DNA from: Actinomycetes bacterium
Lineage (GTDB): Bacteria; Actinomycetota; Acidimicrobiia; Acidimicrobiales; Palsa-688
DNA length: 64,000 nt
NCBI GenBank assembly: GCA_021828475.1
Contig: JAJZIY010000013.1
Coordinates: forward strand, 1-64,000
Direction of reading: 5' to 3'
Shown here: positions 24,743 through 33,654 of the stretch, in pieces
Layout of the letters: each line of letters begins with the position of its first letter
Numbering within the stretch: position 1 is the first letter of the stretch
The notes under the pieces: model-generated
Databases searched by the model: none
Told to the model about the DNA's origin: nothing
Seen by the model: the letters and a program-made list of their open reading frames with translations, nothing else
Program-made: the position numbers and the translations under genes

Positions 24743-26236
24743 CTAGTCCAATACCGCCCTGACGGCAGCCAAGGCGCCCTGCCCGGCCAGTATCTCACAT
24801 GCCTGGCGGTAGGCTCCCACGAAGCGCTGGTCGTCGGCAACCTGCAGCCCGGCGAACTTCGCGTGGCGCAATATGGCAATCGGGTCGCCCGAGCCGAGCG
24901 TGGCCTGCTCGTCGGGCGCCAGGTACGGCTCTGTCACCTCGAAGACCTGCCCCTTGTCGTCGGTCCCGCTCAAGTAGCGGCGGTAGGAGGCCAGCAACAG
25001 TGCCTCTCGACGCACATCCCGGCCTGCGCTCAGCATGCCCCGGACCAGCGAGGCATGGAAGGTCGGGATCTTCGAGGCTCCGTCCGTGGCGATGCGCAGC
25101 AACTGGTCCTCTATCGACGGGTTCCCGAAGCGCTCCAGGATGCTACGCATGTAGTCCTGGGCGACCAGGTCGGGCGGCAGCATGCCGTCGAGTTGGGGCA
25201 GCACGTCGGCGGCCATGAAGGTCTCGAGCAGGGCCCTCAGGTCAGGCTCGGCCACCGCGCTGTGGACGACGCGATGACCAGCGAGGACCGCCGGGTACGC
25301 CAGCAGCACGTGGGGCGCATTGAGCAGGCGCAATTTAGCCGTCTCGTAGGCCGAAACGTCCCGGACCATCTGCACGCCCACCTCCTCGAGCTCAGGACGC
25401 CCGTCGGCGAAGTCGTCCTCCAGCACCCACTGCAGGTAGGTCTCGGCCATTACGGCCAACCTGTCGTCGACACCAGCACGCTCGTTGAGGCTCTTCCTGG
25501 CCTCCTCGTCCACGTAGGGGACCACGCGGTCGACCATCGAGTTGGGGAACGCACCGTGCGCCGCGATCCAGGCCGCGAGCTCCTGGCTCACAAGCCCCGC
25601 GTAACCGACAACGGCGGCGCGCGCGACATCGCCGTTGTGGGGGAGGTTGTCGCACGAAACGACGGTGAACGGCCGCAACCCGGCCCGCCGGCGTCGCTCC
25701 AGGGCACGCACGATGTAGCCGAAGACCGTCCGGGGCTGTGGCCTCGCACTGTCCGCTCGCACCTCGGGGTCGTCGGGTGCGAACTCGTGGCTGGCCTGGT
25801 CGACGAAGTAGCCACCTTCGGTGATCGAGAGGGTGACGATGTGCAGTTGCGGGGAGCTGAGCAGGTCGAGCACACGCTCGGGCTCGGACGGGGCGTGCAG
25901 GTAGCCGACCATGGCCCCTATGACGCGCGCCGTCGAGGTACCGTCCGGGCTCAGCTCGGTCAGGGTGTACAAGCAGTCCTGCTCGGCGAACCTGCGTGCC
26001 TTCTGGCGCGCAGCTGCGCCGTCACCGATGCCGATCCCGACGATCCCCCAAGCGGGGCTCCCACCCTTCGCCAGGTACCGGTCGAGGTAGACAGCCTGAT
26101 GGGCCCGGTGGAAGTTGCCCACGCCGAAGTGGGCTATGCCCGCCCTTAGCGCCGAGCGGTCGTAGCCGGGTACCTGCAACGTCGACAGCCCGCCGAGGGT
26201 CGCGGCCGTGACAGGCGCCAGCGGACGGTCCGTCAC
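24743..26236 (-). CDS. Mannitol-dehydrogenase-family polyol dehydrogenase 1
   Basis: A 497-residue long-chain polyol dehydrogenase (NAD-dependent, zinc-independent). The N-terminal Rossmann region has GVGNFHRAHQAVYLD (residues 38-52). Then come the ITEGGYFVD and SCDNLPHNG segments, FPNSMVDRV, and the catalytic KLRLLNAPH (K-x4-N-x2-H) near residue 300. Such enzymes oxidise mannitol, arabinitol, altronate-type or fructuronate-type substrates to ketoses. ATG 26236 overlaps the zinc dehydrogenase stop by four bases, so the two are coupled. A second family member lies at 27331-28842. Confidence 0.9.
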   Translation of the reverse strand: MTDRPLAPVTAATLGGLSTLQVPGYDRSALRAGIAHFGVGNFHRAHQAVYLDRYLAKGGSPAWGIVGIGIGDGAAARQKARRFAEQDCLYTLTELSPDGTSTARVIGAMVGYLHAPSEPERVLDLLSSPQLHIVTLSITEGGYFVDQASHEFAPDDPEVRADSARPQPRTVFGYIVRALERRRRAGLRPFTVVSCDNLPHNGDVARAAVVGYAGLVSQELAAWIAAHGAFPNSMVDRVVPYVDEEARKSLNERAGVDDRLAVMAETYLQWVLEDDFADGRPELEEVGVQMVRDVSAYETAKLRLLNAPHVLLAYPAVLAGHRVVHSAVAEPDLRALLETFMAADVLPQLDGMLPPDLVAQDYMRSILERFGNPSIEDQLLRIATDGASKIPTFHASLVRGMLSAGRDVRREALLLASYRRYLSGTDDKGQVFEVTEPYLAPDEQATLGSGDPIAILRHAKFAGLQVADDQRFVGAYRQACEILAGQGALAAVRAVLD

Positions 26237-27255
26237 GCGACGAGCCCGGGGGAGATGGTCACCTTCACGTGCGCGCCGCCCGCCGAGGCGGCGAAAGCGG
26301 CGGCCGCCTCCTCGAGGGGGAACCGGCCGGTCACGAAGTCGTCCGGCGACACGTGCCCGGACATGATCATCCGGACCGAGGTGGCGTAGTCCTCGGGCAT
26401 GTAGGTCGCACTGCCCTGCATGCGCACCTGCAGGTCCTGCAGCTCAGGCAGGGCGACCGTCACCGGCCGGACCGGCACGCCGACCACCGTTACGATGCCG
26501 CCCTTGCTCGCCAGGCGCACGGCTTGGTCCACCGTGCTCTGGACGGCGACGCAGTCGAAGACCACATCAGCGCTCTCACCCAACTCGGCTCTCACCGCCT
26601 CGACCATGTCGGCGCGGTTGGCGTCGACCACCGCGTCCGCACCCAGGCCGAGGGCCCGCTCACGCTTTTGGGGTAGCGGGTCGGTGACCACGACCCGGGC
26701 GGCACCGTCGAACTGCGCTGCCCGCAGCGTCAGCAGGCCGATGGTACCCACGCCAAGGACCACCACGGTCCTGTCCCTCACCCCACCGGACAGGCGCACG
26801 GCGTGCACTGGCGTCGACAGCGGCTCGATGAGCACCGCCTGCAGGTCTGCCATGGCCTCTGGGAGCGTGTGCAGGCGGGCGGCAGGGATGGTGAAGCGTT
26901 CCGCCATCCCGCCCTGCTCGTACCCGCAACCGAAGAAGCGCAGGTTCTCACAGATGTTCGAGCGCCCCGTGCGGCACATCTTGCAGTGCCAGCAGGGCAG
27001 GGTCGGCTCGACCGTGACGCGGTCCCCGACGCTCAGGGCGCTCACGTCGGCCGCCACTGCCCGGACGACACCCACGACCTCGTGGCCCGGGCGGTACGGG
27101 AGCGGCACGAAGGGGTGCTCCCCCGCTGCCGCGTGCGTGTCCGATCCACAGACCCCGACGACGGTTGTCTCGACGAGTGCCTCACCGGGCCGCAACTGCG
27201 GCTCGTCCACCTCGACGACCTCGACGCCACTGGCACGGGCCAAGACTGCTTTCAT
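26233..27255 (-). CDS. Zinc-dependent polyol/alcohol dehydrogenase (MDR superfamily)
   Basis: A 340-residue medium-chain dehydrogenase. The catalytic zinc ligands are Cys in GVCGSDTH (about residue 36) and the GHE motif near 58. The structural zinc lobe is PCWHCKMCRTGRSNIC. The coenzyme motif GVGTIGLL (about 170) and an acidic residue at the end of the next strand (VVVTDP) favour NAD over NADP. It resembles sorbitol, L-idonate, xylitol or threonine dehydrogenases. It is coupled to polyol dehydrogenase 1. Two zinc-independent enzymes and one zinc enzyme in the same block suggest sequential or parallel oxidation of several polyols. Confidence 0.88.
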   Translation of the reverse strand: MKAVLARASGVEVVEVDEPQLRPGEALVETTVVGVCGSDTHAAAGEHPFVPLPYRPGHEVVGVVRAVAADVSALSVGDRVTVEPTLPCWHCKMCRTGRSNICENLRFFGCGYEQGGMAERFTIPAARLHTLPEAMADLQAVLIEPLSTPVHAVRLSGGVRDRTVVVLGVGTIGLLTLRAAQFDGAARVVVTDPLPQKRERALGLGADAVVDANRADMVEAVRAELGESADVVFDCVAVQSTVDQAVRLASKGGIVTVVGVPVRPVTVALPELQDLQVRMQGSATYMPEDYATSVRMIMSGHVSPDDFVTGRFPLEEAAAAFAASAGGAHVKVTISPGLVA

Positions 27256-27330
27256 CGCTCTTCTACTCCTTGTCGACGCTCTGGCACCGGGCCCTGCCCG
27301 TCCCGCTCGATGCGGCCCTGCCTGGCGGCC

Positions 27331-28842
27331 TCATTGCGGGCCACCTGTACCTGGTCCCTCCACGATCGCTGCCACGGCGGCCCGGGCGCCGTGGCGGCAC
27401 AGGATGGCACGAGCGGCGACGAAATCGGACCGCAGCCGGGCCACCTGGCCCAGGTCACCGAACACCGGCCCGTAGTCCAAGAAGGCGCCCGGCTGGCGGC
27501 CCTCGGCCGTCACAGCGCCGGCCAGCTCCTCGCGGCGGCGGTCGGTGACCGCCGCCAGACCGCCGCCGGCCAGGCGCTGCTCGATCAGCACGCTCCACGC
27601 CGCCAGCACGAGGACCGACCTACGGATGTCACCTCCGCTGTCGAGCCGGCTGCGCACGACGGGCAAGAGGAACTTGGGGATGCGGTCCGAGCTGTCCACC
27701 ACCTGGCGGGCCAGGGTGTCCTGGATGGCCTCGCTGGCAAAGCGGGCGATCAGCTCGTCGCAGTAGCGGTCGAGGTCGATGCCGGGCACCGGCTCCAGGG
27801 TCGGGACGGCCTCCACGCTCATGTAACTGCGCAGGAAACGGGCGAACAGGGGATCCCTGCACACTTCGTGGACCCACGTCCACCCGCTCAGCAGGCCGAG
27901 GTGGCTCATCGCTTGGTGCGACGCGTTGAGCAGCCGTAGCTTCATCAGTTCGTACGGTCCGACATCGTCGACCATCTGGGCGCCCACCATCTCCAGAGGC
28001 GGCCGTCCGTTGACGAAACGGTCTTCGAGGACCCACTGGCAGAAGGACTCCGACCGTACCGGCCACAGGTCCTCGACGCCGAACTCAGCCGCCGTGCTCG
28101 CCCGTGTCTCGTCCGTGGTGGCCGGTGTTATCCGGTCGACCATCGAGCTCGGGAAGGCTACGGCGTCCTCGATCCACGACGCGGCCCGGGAGGCCCTGTG
28201 CCGCGCGACACCGAGCACGGCAGTGCGAGCCACTTCGCCGTTGCGGGGCACGTTGTCGCACGACACCACCGTGAACGGCATCGACCCGCTCTCGCGGCGC
28301 AACGCCAGGGCGGCCACGATGAGCCCGAACACGGTGGTGGGCTGGCTGTCCGGCTCCAGGTCCTCCAGCAGCAAGGGGTCACGGGGGGTGAACTCCCCCG
28401 TCGAGTCGTCGACAGCGTAACCCCCCTCGGTTATCGTCAGCGAGACGATCCTGGTCCTCTCGTCGACCAGTCTGTCGAGAACACGTTGCGGGCCCTCTGG
28501 CACGTACAGGTACTCGGTGATGGAGCCGATGACCCGTGCCTCGGCGCGCCCGTCGGGGGCAACTGTCACCAGGGTGTACAGGTTGTCCTGCCGGCGGAGG
28601 GCATCACGCACCGGCCGGTCTGCTTGCGTCGTGCCTACCCCACAGATAGACCACGTGGTCGACCCCAGAGCCAGAGCCCGGTCCATGAACATCGCCTCGT
28701 GCGACCGGTGGAACGCACCCACCCCGAAGTGGACCGTACCCACGGAGCACATCGAGCGCTCGTATGCGGGCACGCTCACTCGGGGGGGCAGGTGGCACAG
28801 GGTGCGGGCGTTGAGGACTGTCACTTCGCCTGTGCCTCCCAT
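27331..28842 (-). CDS. Mannitol-dehydrogenase-family polyol dehydrogenase 2
   Basis: A 503-residue long-chain polyol dehydrogenase, paralogous to the one at 24743-26236. Visible are HFGVGAFHRSHEAMFMD, LTITEGGYAVDD, SCDNVPRNG, FPSSMVDRI and the catalytic KLRLLNASH. ATG 28842 is used, with AGGAAAGG just ahead. GTG 28824, with GGGAGG ten bases upstream, is an equally good start. The open frame extends further upstream but without homology. It lies 75 bp before the zinc dehydrogenase in the same direction, so three dehydrogenases probably form one transcript driven from the 280-bp divergent region. Confidence 0.88.
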   Translation of the reverse strand: MGGTGEVTVLNARTLCHLPPRVSVPAYERSMCSVGTVHFGVGAFHRSHEAMFMDRALALGSTTWSICGVGTTQADRPVRDALRRQDNLYTLVTVAPDGRAEARVIGSITEYLYVPEGPQRVLDRLVDERTRIVSLTITEGGYAVDDSTGEFTPRDPLLLEDLEPDSQPTTVFGLIVAALALRRESGSMPFTVVSCDNVPRNGEVARTAVLGVARHRASRAASWIEDAVAFPSSMVDRITPATTDETRASTAAEFGVEDLWPVRSESFCQWVLEDRFVNGRPPLEMVGAQMVDDVGPYELMKLRLLNASHQAMSHLGLLSGWTWVHEVCRDPLFARFLRSYMSVEAVPTLEPVPGIDLDRYCDELIARFASEAIQDTLARQVVDSSDRIPKFLLPVVRSRLDSGGDIRRSVLVLAAWSVLIEQRLAGGGLAAVTDRRREELAGAVTAEGRQPGAFLDYGPVFGDLGQVARLRSDFVAARAILCRHGARAAVAAIVEGPGTGGPQ

Positions 28843-29002
28843 TCCTTTCCTGTCGTCACCGCGGCCTCGGACGGCTCCCTCGAAGTGGTCGGAACGCGAG
28901 GACGATGCCGTCGGGAACAAGCCCGGTGCGGCCGGGGCGACCACCTACATGGACGACCGTAGCCCTACATGGCACCGGAGTCAAGGTGCGGGCGAGCTGA
29001 AT

Positions 29003-29018
29003 ATGACATCGGAGTCAT
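29003..29018. promoter_or_regulatory. Palindrome ATGAC-N6-GTCAT in the divergent promoter region
   Basis: ATGACATCGGAGTCAT has 5-bp arms and a CG-containing centre, between polyol dehydrogenase 2 (leftward) and the SDR gene (rightward). A -10-like TATGCT follows at 29021-29026. It differs from the GACAACGTTGTC sites, so it may serve another regulator or be a weak variant. Confidence 0.35.
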
Positions 29019-29034
29019 GCTATGCTCGGACATG

Positions 29035-29080
29035 CCGGTCGCGGTATACCCCGGTCGCGGTATGCCCCGGCCGCTGCACC
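29035..29080. repeat. Tandem 16-bp repeats upstream of the SDR gene
   Basis: CCGGTCGCGGTATACC (29035-29050) is followed directly by CCGGTCGCGGTATGCC (29051-29066), which differs at one base, and then by a degenerate third unit. The array lies between the presumed -10 and the SDR start, so it would be in the 5' leader. Confidence 0.55.
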
Positions 29081-29122
29081 CACCGGAGCCGGCGCTGCGC
29101 ACTGATGAACAGAGAGGCAACC

Positions 29123-29851
29123 ATGACGGGTTTCGAGGGCAAGACCGTACTTGTCAGCGGAGCGAGCGGAGGCATCGGTGGGGCAACAGTGCGCCAGCTG
29201 ACTGCAGCCGGCGCGCAGGTGATCGCCGCCGGTCGCAACGAGGCGCGCCTGGACGAGCTGGCCAGAGCCACCGGTGCCCGTCCGCTTGCTTTCGACGTCA
29301 CCGACGAGGCGAGCGTCCGCGGGGCCATAGAAGGGCTCGACCTGCACGGCGTAGTCAACAGCGCCGGCTGGGGCGGTGACATCGAGACGCCCCAGGACGC
29401 CGACGCGGATGTCTTCGACAGGGTCATGGCCGTGAATGCACGTGGCGTGCTGCTGGTCACGAAGTACGCGTCGCGCGAGATGGTGCGCCTCGGCCGGGGC
29501 GGTTCGATAGTCAATGTGTCAAGCCAGGCGTCGCTGGTGGCACTGAAGGGCCACATCGCATATGGCTCGTCCAAGGCCGCTGTGGACAACATCACCCGCG
29601 TCTGCGCGCTCGAGCTCGGGCAGTACGGGATCCGGGTCAATGCCGTCAACCCGACGGTTGTGATGACCCCGATGTCCGCCTGGTACTGGGGCAGGCCGGA
29701 GGTGGGAGAGCCGTTCCTCGAACAGATGCCGCTCCACCGCTGGGCCACAGTGGAAGACGTGGCCGCACCCATCGTGTTCCTCCTGAGCGACGGCGCGAGC
29801 ATGATAAGCGGTGTCAGCCTGCCGGTCGACGGCGGCTACACCTGCCGCTGA
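29123..29851 (+). CDS. Short-chain dehydrogenase, L-xylulose reductase-like
   Basis: A 242-residue classical SDR. It has the glycine motif GASGGIGG (about residues 12-19), arginine in AGRNEARLDEL (favouring NADP), serine in VNVSSQASL, and the catalytic YGSSK (Y-x3-K). The C-terminal stretch VNPTVVMTPMSAWYWGRPEV with LPVDGGYTCR is very like dicarbonyl/L-xylulose reductase, which interconverts xylitol and L-xylulose. ATG 29123 is chosen for the AGAGAGG ahead of it; another in-frame ATG lies at 29105. It faces away from the polyol-dehydrogenase operon and precedes the LacI regulator. Confidence 0.85.
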   Translation: MTGFEGKTVLVSGASGGIGGATVRQLTAAGAQVIAAGRNEARLDELARATGARPLAFDVTDEASVRGAIEGLDLHGVVNSAGWGGDIETPQDADADVFDRVMAVNARGVLLVTKYASREMVRLGRGGSIVNVSSQASLVALKGHIAYGSSKAAVDNITRVCALELGQYGIRVNAVNPTVVMTPMSAWYWGRPEVGEPFLEQMPLHRWATVEDVAAPIVFLLSDGASMISGVSLPVDGGYTCR

Positions 29852-29994
29852 CCGGGGATGCTGCAGGTGCTGAAGGCCGCTTCTTGCGGCCGGAGGGCTC
29901 TCTGCCCGGAGCAGGTACCCGGCCAGCCCCCGGACGAACGTCCCCGGGACCGGCACCGCCACGCTGGAACGAGCCTCGTCGTGGGAGGGGCTCT

Positions 29995-30972
29995 GTGACG
30001 ACAATGCGCGAAGTGGCCGTCGCAGCCGGCGTGAGCCAGAAGACGGTTTCGCGGGTCTACAACAGGGACCCGCATGTTCTGGCCCCTACCCGCGAGCGGG
30101 TCCTGCGAGCCATGTCCGACCTGAAGTACACGCCCAATGCCCTGGCAACCACGTTCAGAGCGGGCAGGGCCCCGGTGATCGGCGTGGCAGTGCCCGACAT
30201 CGTCGACCCCTTCTTCGGCGCCATCGTCCGGGCAGTCGACCAGGAAGCGGCGCGCCACAACATGTCGGTCCTCGTCACCTCTATCGGTGAGGATCCCGAG
30301 AGAGAGGCCGAGATAGTCAACTCGCTGCTCACGCGCTCACCGAGCGGCCTCATCCTGGCCTCGGTGCGCCAAGAGCAGACCTACCTGAAGATATGGCTCG
30401 ACAAGCTGCCGATCGTGTTCGTCGACCGAGCGCCGACGGGGGTGCAGGCAGACAGCTTCACCGACGACGACCTGGGCGGCGCCCACATGGCGACCACCGA
30501 CCTGGTCCGTCATGGTCATCGACGGATCGGCTTCGTCGGCGACCGGCTCAGCCTGCCCACGACCAGCCTCCGCCTCGCAGGCTACCGCCGAGCGCTCGAA
30601 GAGGCCGGAGCGGGTTTCGACCAGCACCTGGTTGCCCTCGGCGTGCAGGACCACGACACTGCGCTGGCGGCGCTGTTGCGCCTGCGTGGGCTGGACGACC
30701 CGCCGAGCGCCGTCTTCTCCTCCAACGGGCGGGTGACGATGTTGCTCGTGCCGGCGCTCAAGAAAGTCCCCGTCGCCATCTCCTCGTTCGGCGACCTACC
30801 CTTGGCCGCTTCGCTGACCCCGCCCCTGACGGTGGTCGACCAGGACCCGGCATCGGTGGGCTCATTGGCAGCGCGCAGGGTCCTCGACCGCTTGGCCCAC
30901 CCCTACCGTCGCTACCGGAGGAGGACGGTCCTGCAGGTGAGGCTGATCGAGCGTGAGTCGTGCCGGTCCTGA
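29995..30972 (+). CDS. LacI-family transcriptional regulator
   Basis: A 325-residue repressor. The N-terminal helix-turn-helix MREVAVAAGVSQKTVSRVYN (residues 4-23) and hinge ALATTFRAGRAPVIGVAVPD lead into a periplasmic-binding-like effector domain (IVDPFFGAIVRAVDQEA, DDLGGAHMATTDLVRHGHRRIGF). GTG 29995 follows GGGAGGGG. It lies in the middle of the polyol island, after the SDR and before the aldolase. It is the only LacI-type protein in the window, so it is the best candidate to bind GACAACGTTGTC at 19899 and 33655. A sugar or sugar phosphate is expected as inducer. Confidence 0.9.
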   Translation: MTTMREVAVAAGVSQKTVSRVYNRDPHVLAPTRERVLRAMSDLKYTPNALATTFRAGRAPVIGVAVPDIVDPFFGAIVRAVDQEAARHNMSVLVTSIGEDPEREAEIVNSLLTRSPSGLILASVRQEQTYLKIWLDKLPIVFVDRAPTGVQADSFTDDDLGGAHMATTDLVRHGHRRIGFVGDRLSLPTTSLRLAGYRRALEEAGAGFDQHLVALGVQDHDTALAALLRLRGLDDPPSAVFSSNGRVTMLLVPALKKVPVAISSFGDLPLAASLTPPLTVVDQDPASVGSLAARRVLDRLAHPYRRYRRRTVLQVRLIERESCRS

Positions 30973-31154
30973 CATCGTCACCGCGCCCCGCAGCCCAACC
31001 AACCCGTTCGCAGCCTCGGGCACGGGCATGGTCTCCTCGGGAGGGAGCTGCGGGCGCTCGTAACCCGAGCCTGCCGGCCCGGCGCCACCTTCGCGCGATT
31101 TGCACCAGCTGTCCCGGACCACGACCCCGGGCTCAAGACAAGTGGAGGCACCAG

Positions 31155-31949
31155 ATGGAAAACAGGCCGGTCTCGGCAGCCCAGGCGGGCAAGGAGTACC
31201 GCATGGGCAGGATATTCGGCAACGACGGCAGGACCGTCGTCCTGCCTCTCGACCACGGGAGCATGCTCGGTCGGGTGAGCGGGCTCGAGGACCCGGTCGG
31301 GTCCCTGGCGCGGTTCGCGGCCACGCGCTGCGACGGCTTCCTGATCGGCCCCGGCGTTGCCGCCCACAGCGTGGCGACTTTCGCCCACCGCGGGTCTCCG
31401 GCGCGTCTGCTCACGATCGACTCGTACTGGAACGACGGCCCGGACGGCGCCACGGCCATGATCGCCAACCTCGAGCAGGCTGCGGCGCTCGGCGTGGACG
31501 CCGTCAAAGTGCTCATGCCATGGAACGTACCCATGCCTGGAAAGGCGCCGCTGGTCAGCATGATCAGCTCCGTCATCGAGGCGGCAGCCCCATTGGGAAT
31601 GCCCGTCATGGTGGAACCCATCGCCTTCGAGATGCCCCGGGGGCCCGAGGCCGTGGCCATCGAGGAGCACGGGTGCCGGGTGGCGATGGAGCTCGGCGCG
31701 GACATCTTGAAAGTCGCCTACCCCGGCGACCCCGACACCCTGGCCGCTTGGTGCTCGGAGCTGCGCGTGCCCATGGTCATGCTCGGTGGTCCCAAGGGTG
31801 GCACCACAGAGGAACTGCTGGCCTTGGTGGAGGACGCCGTCAAGGGTGGTGCCAGTGGCATCGTGATCGGCCGGCGGGTGTGGCAGAGGCCCATCGACGA
31901 GGCCGCCCAACTGCTCGGGCAGCTCTACCAGATAGTCCACGGCGCCTGA
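31155..31949 (+). CDS. DhnA/LsrF-type class I aldolase
   Basis: A 264-residue (beta/alpha)8 aldolase of the DeoC/FbaB/LsrF group. The segment VVLPLDHGSMLG opens the barrel. The Schiff-base lysine is in ADILKVAYPGD, and VMLGGPKGGT and GIVIGRRVWQR form the phosphate-binding end. Family enzymes cleave ketose phosphates (fructose 1,6-bisphosphate, tagatose bisphosphate) or act as the LsrF thiolase. Cleavage of a ketose 1-phosphate to dihydroxyacetone phosphate plus an aldehyde is my inference from the context. GGAGG precedes ATG 31155. It follows the LacI gene by about 180 bp and ends at a strong hairpin. Confidence 0.85.
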   Translation: MENRPVSAAQAGKEYRMGRIFGNDGRTVVLPLDHGSMLGRVSGLEDPVGSLARFAATRCDGFLIGPGVAAHSVATFAHRGSPARLLTIDSYWNDGPDGATAMIANLEQAAALGVDAVKVLMPWNVPMPGKAPLVSMISSVIEAAAPLGMPVMVEPIAFEMPRGPEAVAIEEHGCRVAMELGADILKVAYPGDPDTLAAWCSELRVPMVMLGGPKGGTTEELLALVEDAVKGGASGIVIGRRVWQRPIDEAAQLLGQLYQIVHGA

Positions 31950-31953
31950 GCGT

Positions 31954-31997
31954 CGCTGGTCCCCCGGCGAGCCCTCCTGCCCGCCGGGGGACCAGCG
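31954..31997. terminator. 16-bp perfect stem between aldolase and dhaL
   Basis: CGCTGGTCCCCCGGCG (31954-31969) pairs without mismatch with 31982-31997 around a 12-base loop. It sits between the two convergent genes and is probably a bidirectional terminator. Confidence 0.75.
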
Positions 31998-32010
31998 CGA
32001 CGACACCCGC

Positions 32011-32631
32011 TCAGGCGCCAGCCCGGGCGGCCGCCGCACTGAGCACGATGGCGAGCATCGAGCAACCGGCATCAGGATGCCCGAGCGCCCGCTGCGGTGC
32101 CCAACTGGCCCGCCCTTTCTTGGGCTCCATCTCCGCCGTGGCCTGCGCCGTCGAGCGCGCCGCCTCGGCCGCCCTGGCGAGGGCCTCCTGCCAGGCGAGA
32201 CCGTCGGCCGCGCTCGCCTCGAGGCTGGCGCTCACCGAGGCCAACCCGTCCACCAGGGTCCTGTCCCCGGGCTCGGCTTTACCGCGGGCGCGCACCCCGT
32301 CGAGCGCAGCTCCGAAACAGCGGGCCAGCACCTCGGTCGGCTCGCCGCCTTCGCCGCAGGCCCGCGAGGCACGAAGGAAGGCCGTCGCCACCAGGGTCCC
32401 GCTCGTGGACGGGGCGCCGCGAGCGATGCCGGCGCCGAGAGCGCTGAGCAGCTCCGGCACACCGGCCGCGCCGGCGGCGAGCACCTCCCTCGCTATCCGG
32501 GCCACTTCGGTCATTGTCACGCCCAGGTCGCCGTCACCGGCGACGGCGTCCAGGCGGTTGAGCTCGGGTGCGGCGTCTTCCAGTGCTCCGGCCGCAGCGG
32601 CGAGGAGGTCGGCCAGCAGGGCCTCGTTCAC
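32011..32631 (-). CDS. dhaL: Dihydroxyacetone kinase-type nucleotide-binding subunit
   Basis: A 206-residue all-helical DhaL domain that binds ATP or ADP and Mg. The metal-binding aspartates are in LDAVAGDGDLGVTM (near residue 33). GAPSTSGTL corresponds to the GTSG-type loop, and GDRTLVDGL matches the GDRTMLDAL motif. GTG 32631 lies four bases after the dhaK stop. No DhaM (PTS) gene is seen in the window, so it may use ATP directly, as in ATP-dependent dihydroxyacetone or tetrulose (erythrulose) kinases. With DhaK it should phosphorylate a short ketose produced in this island. Confidence 0.9.
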   Translation of the reverse strand: MNEALLADLLAAAAGALEDAAPELNRLDAVAGDGDLGVTMTEVARIAREVLAAGAAGVPELLSALGAGIARGAPSTSGTLVATAFLRASRACGEGGEPTEVLARCFGAALDGVRARGKAEPGDRTLVDGLASVSASLEASAADGLAWQEALARAAEAARSTAQATAEMEPKKGRASWAPQRALGHPDAGCSMLAIVLSAAAARAGA

Positions 32632-32635
32632 CGTG

Positions 32636-33631
32636 TCACCACCTGGCCAGCAGGGGCGAGCGGGCCGGGGCGTCGAGCAGACCGAGGATCTCCTCGTCCA
32701 AGCGCATCACCGAGACGGACGCCCCGGCCATTTCGAGCGATGTGGCGTACTCGCCGACCCAGGTACGGCGCACCTCGACGCCACGCGACACCAGGCCGGC
32801 GTGCACCGAACGGTAGAGGACGTAGAGCTCCTCCACCGGGGTCGCCCCCAACCCGTTGACGAGGACGGCCACATCGTCACCTCGCCCGCAGGACAGAGCG
32901 TCGACGATGTGGCCGACGAGCTCTGCCCCGATGTCGGCGGCGGGCCGGAGCGGACCTCTCGAGACACCGGGTTCGCCGTGTATGCCCATACCGATCTCCA
33001 TCTGCCCTTCGGGCAGGCTGAACGTCGGCTCGCCCGCTGCAGGCAGCGTGCAGGGCGACAGGGCGACGCCCATCGAGCGCAGGCCTGCACCGGCCCGCTC
33101 TGTCACAGCTACGACCTCCGCCAGGCTCCTGCCCTGTTCGGCGCCGGCGCCCGCCACCTTGTAGAGCAGTGCGATCCCGGCGACGCCGCGGCGGCGCTCC
33201 GGCTCGGTCTCGGGTGCCGAGGCTACGTCGTCGGTACCGAGGACGGTGGCGACCTCCATGCCTTCGGCCATCGCCAGCTCGGCAGCGAGGTCGAAGTTCA
33301 TTACGTCGCCCGAATAGTTGCCGTACAGGTAGAGGAGGCCGGCCCCTGCGTCGACGGCCCGGCTGGCCTCCAGCACCTGCTCGGCGCTAGGCGAGGCGAA
33401 GACGTCGCCTACGGCCACCCCGTCAGCGAGGCCGGCGCCCACGTAACCCATGAACAGCGGCAGGTGCCCCGACCCTCCACCCGTGACGATGCCGACCTTG
33501 CCCTGACGTGGTGCGTCGGCCCGTACGACCACCCTCCGGGCCGGCGAACGCAGGCTGCTGGGGTGGGCGAGAAGCACCCCCTCGAGCATCTCGTCGACAA
33601 AAGCCTTTGGATGGTTGATGATCTTGCGCAT
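32636..33631 (-). CDS. dhaK: Dihydroxyacetone kinase-type substrate-binding subunit
   Basis: A 331-residue DhaK. It carries TGGGSGHLPLF (about 50-60), GNYSGDVMNF, and the histidine of MGIHGEPG, which in the family binds the ketose carbonyl as a hemiaminal. It ends with VGEYATSLEMAGASVSVMRLDEEI. It is of standard length. Its start is only 24 bp from the palindrome GACAACGTTGTC (33655-33666), so dhaK-dhaL is predicted to share the repressor of the third importer. The substrate may be dihydroxyacetone or a tetrulose/pentulose, since single-operon homologues act on erythrulose. Confidence 0.92.
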   Translation of the reverse strand: MRKIINHPKAFVDEMLEGVLLAHPSSLRSPARRVVVRADAPRQGKVGIVTGGGSGHLPLFMGYVGAGLADGVAVGDVFASPSAEQVLEASRAVDAGAGLLYLYGNYSGDVMNFDLAAELAMAEGMEVATVLGTDDVASAPETEPERRRGVAGIALLYKVAGAGAEQGRSLAEVVAVTERAGAGLRSMGVALSPCTLPAAGEPTFSLPEGQMEIGMGIHGEPGVSRGPLRPAADIGAELVGHIVDALSCGRGDDVAVLVNGLGATPVEELYVLYRSVHAGLVSRGVEVRRTWVGEYATSLEMAGASVSVMRLDEEILGLLDAPARSPLLARW

Positions 33632-33654
33632 AAGCGGGTCGGACCCCCTGGATG

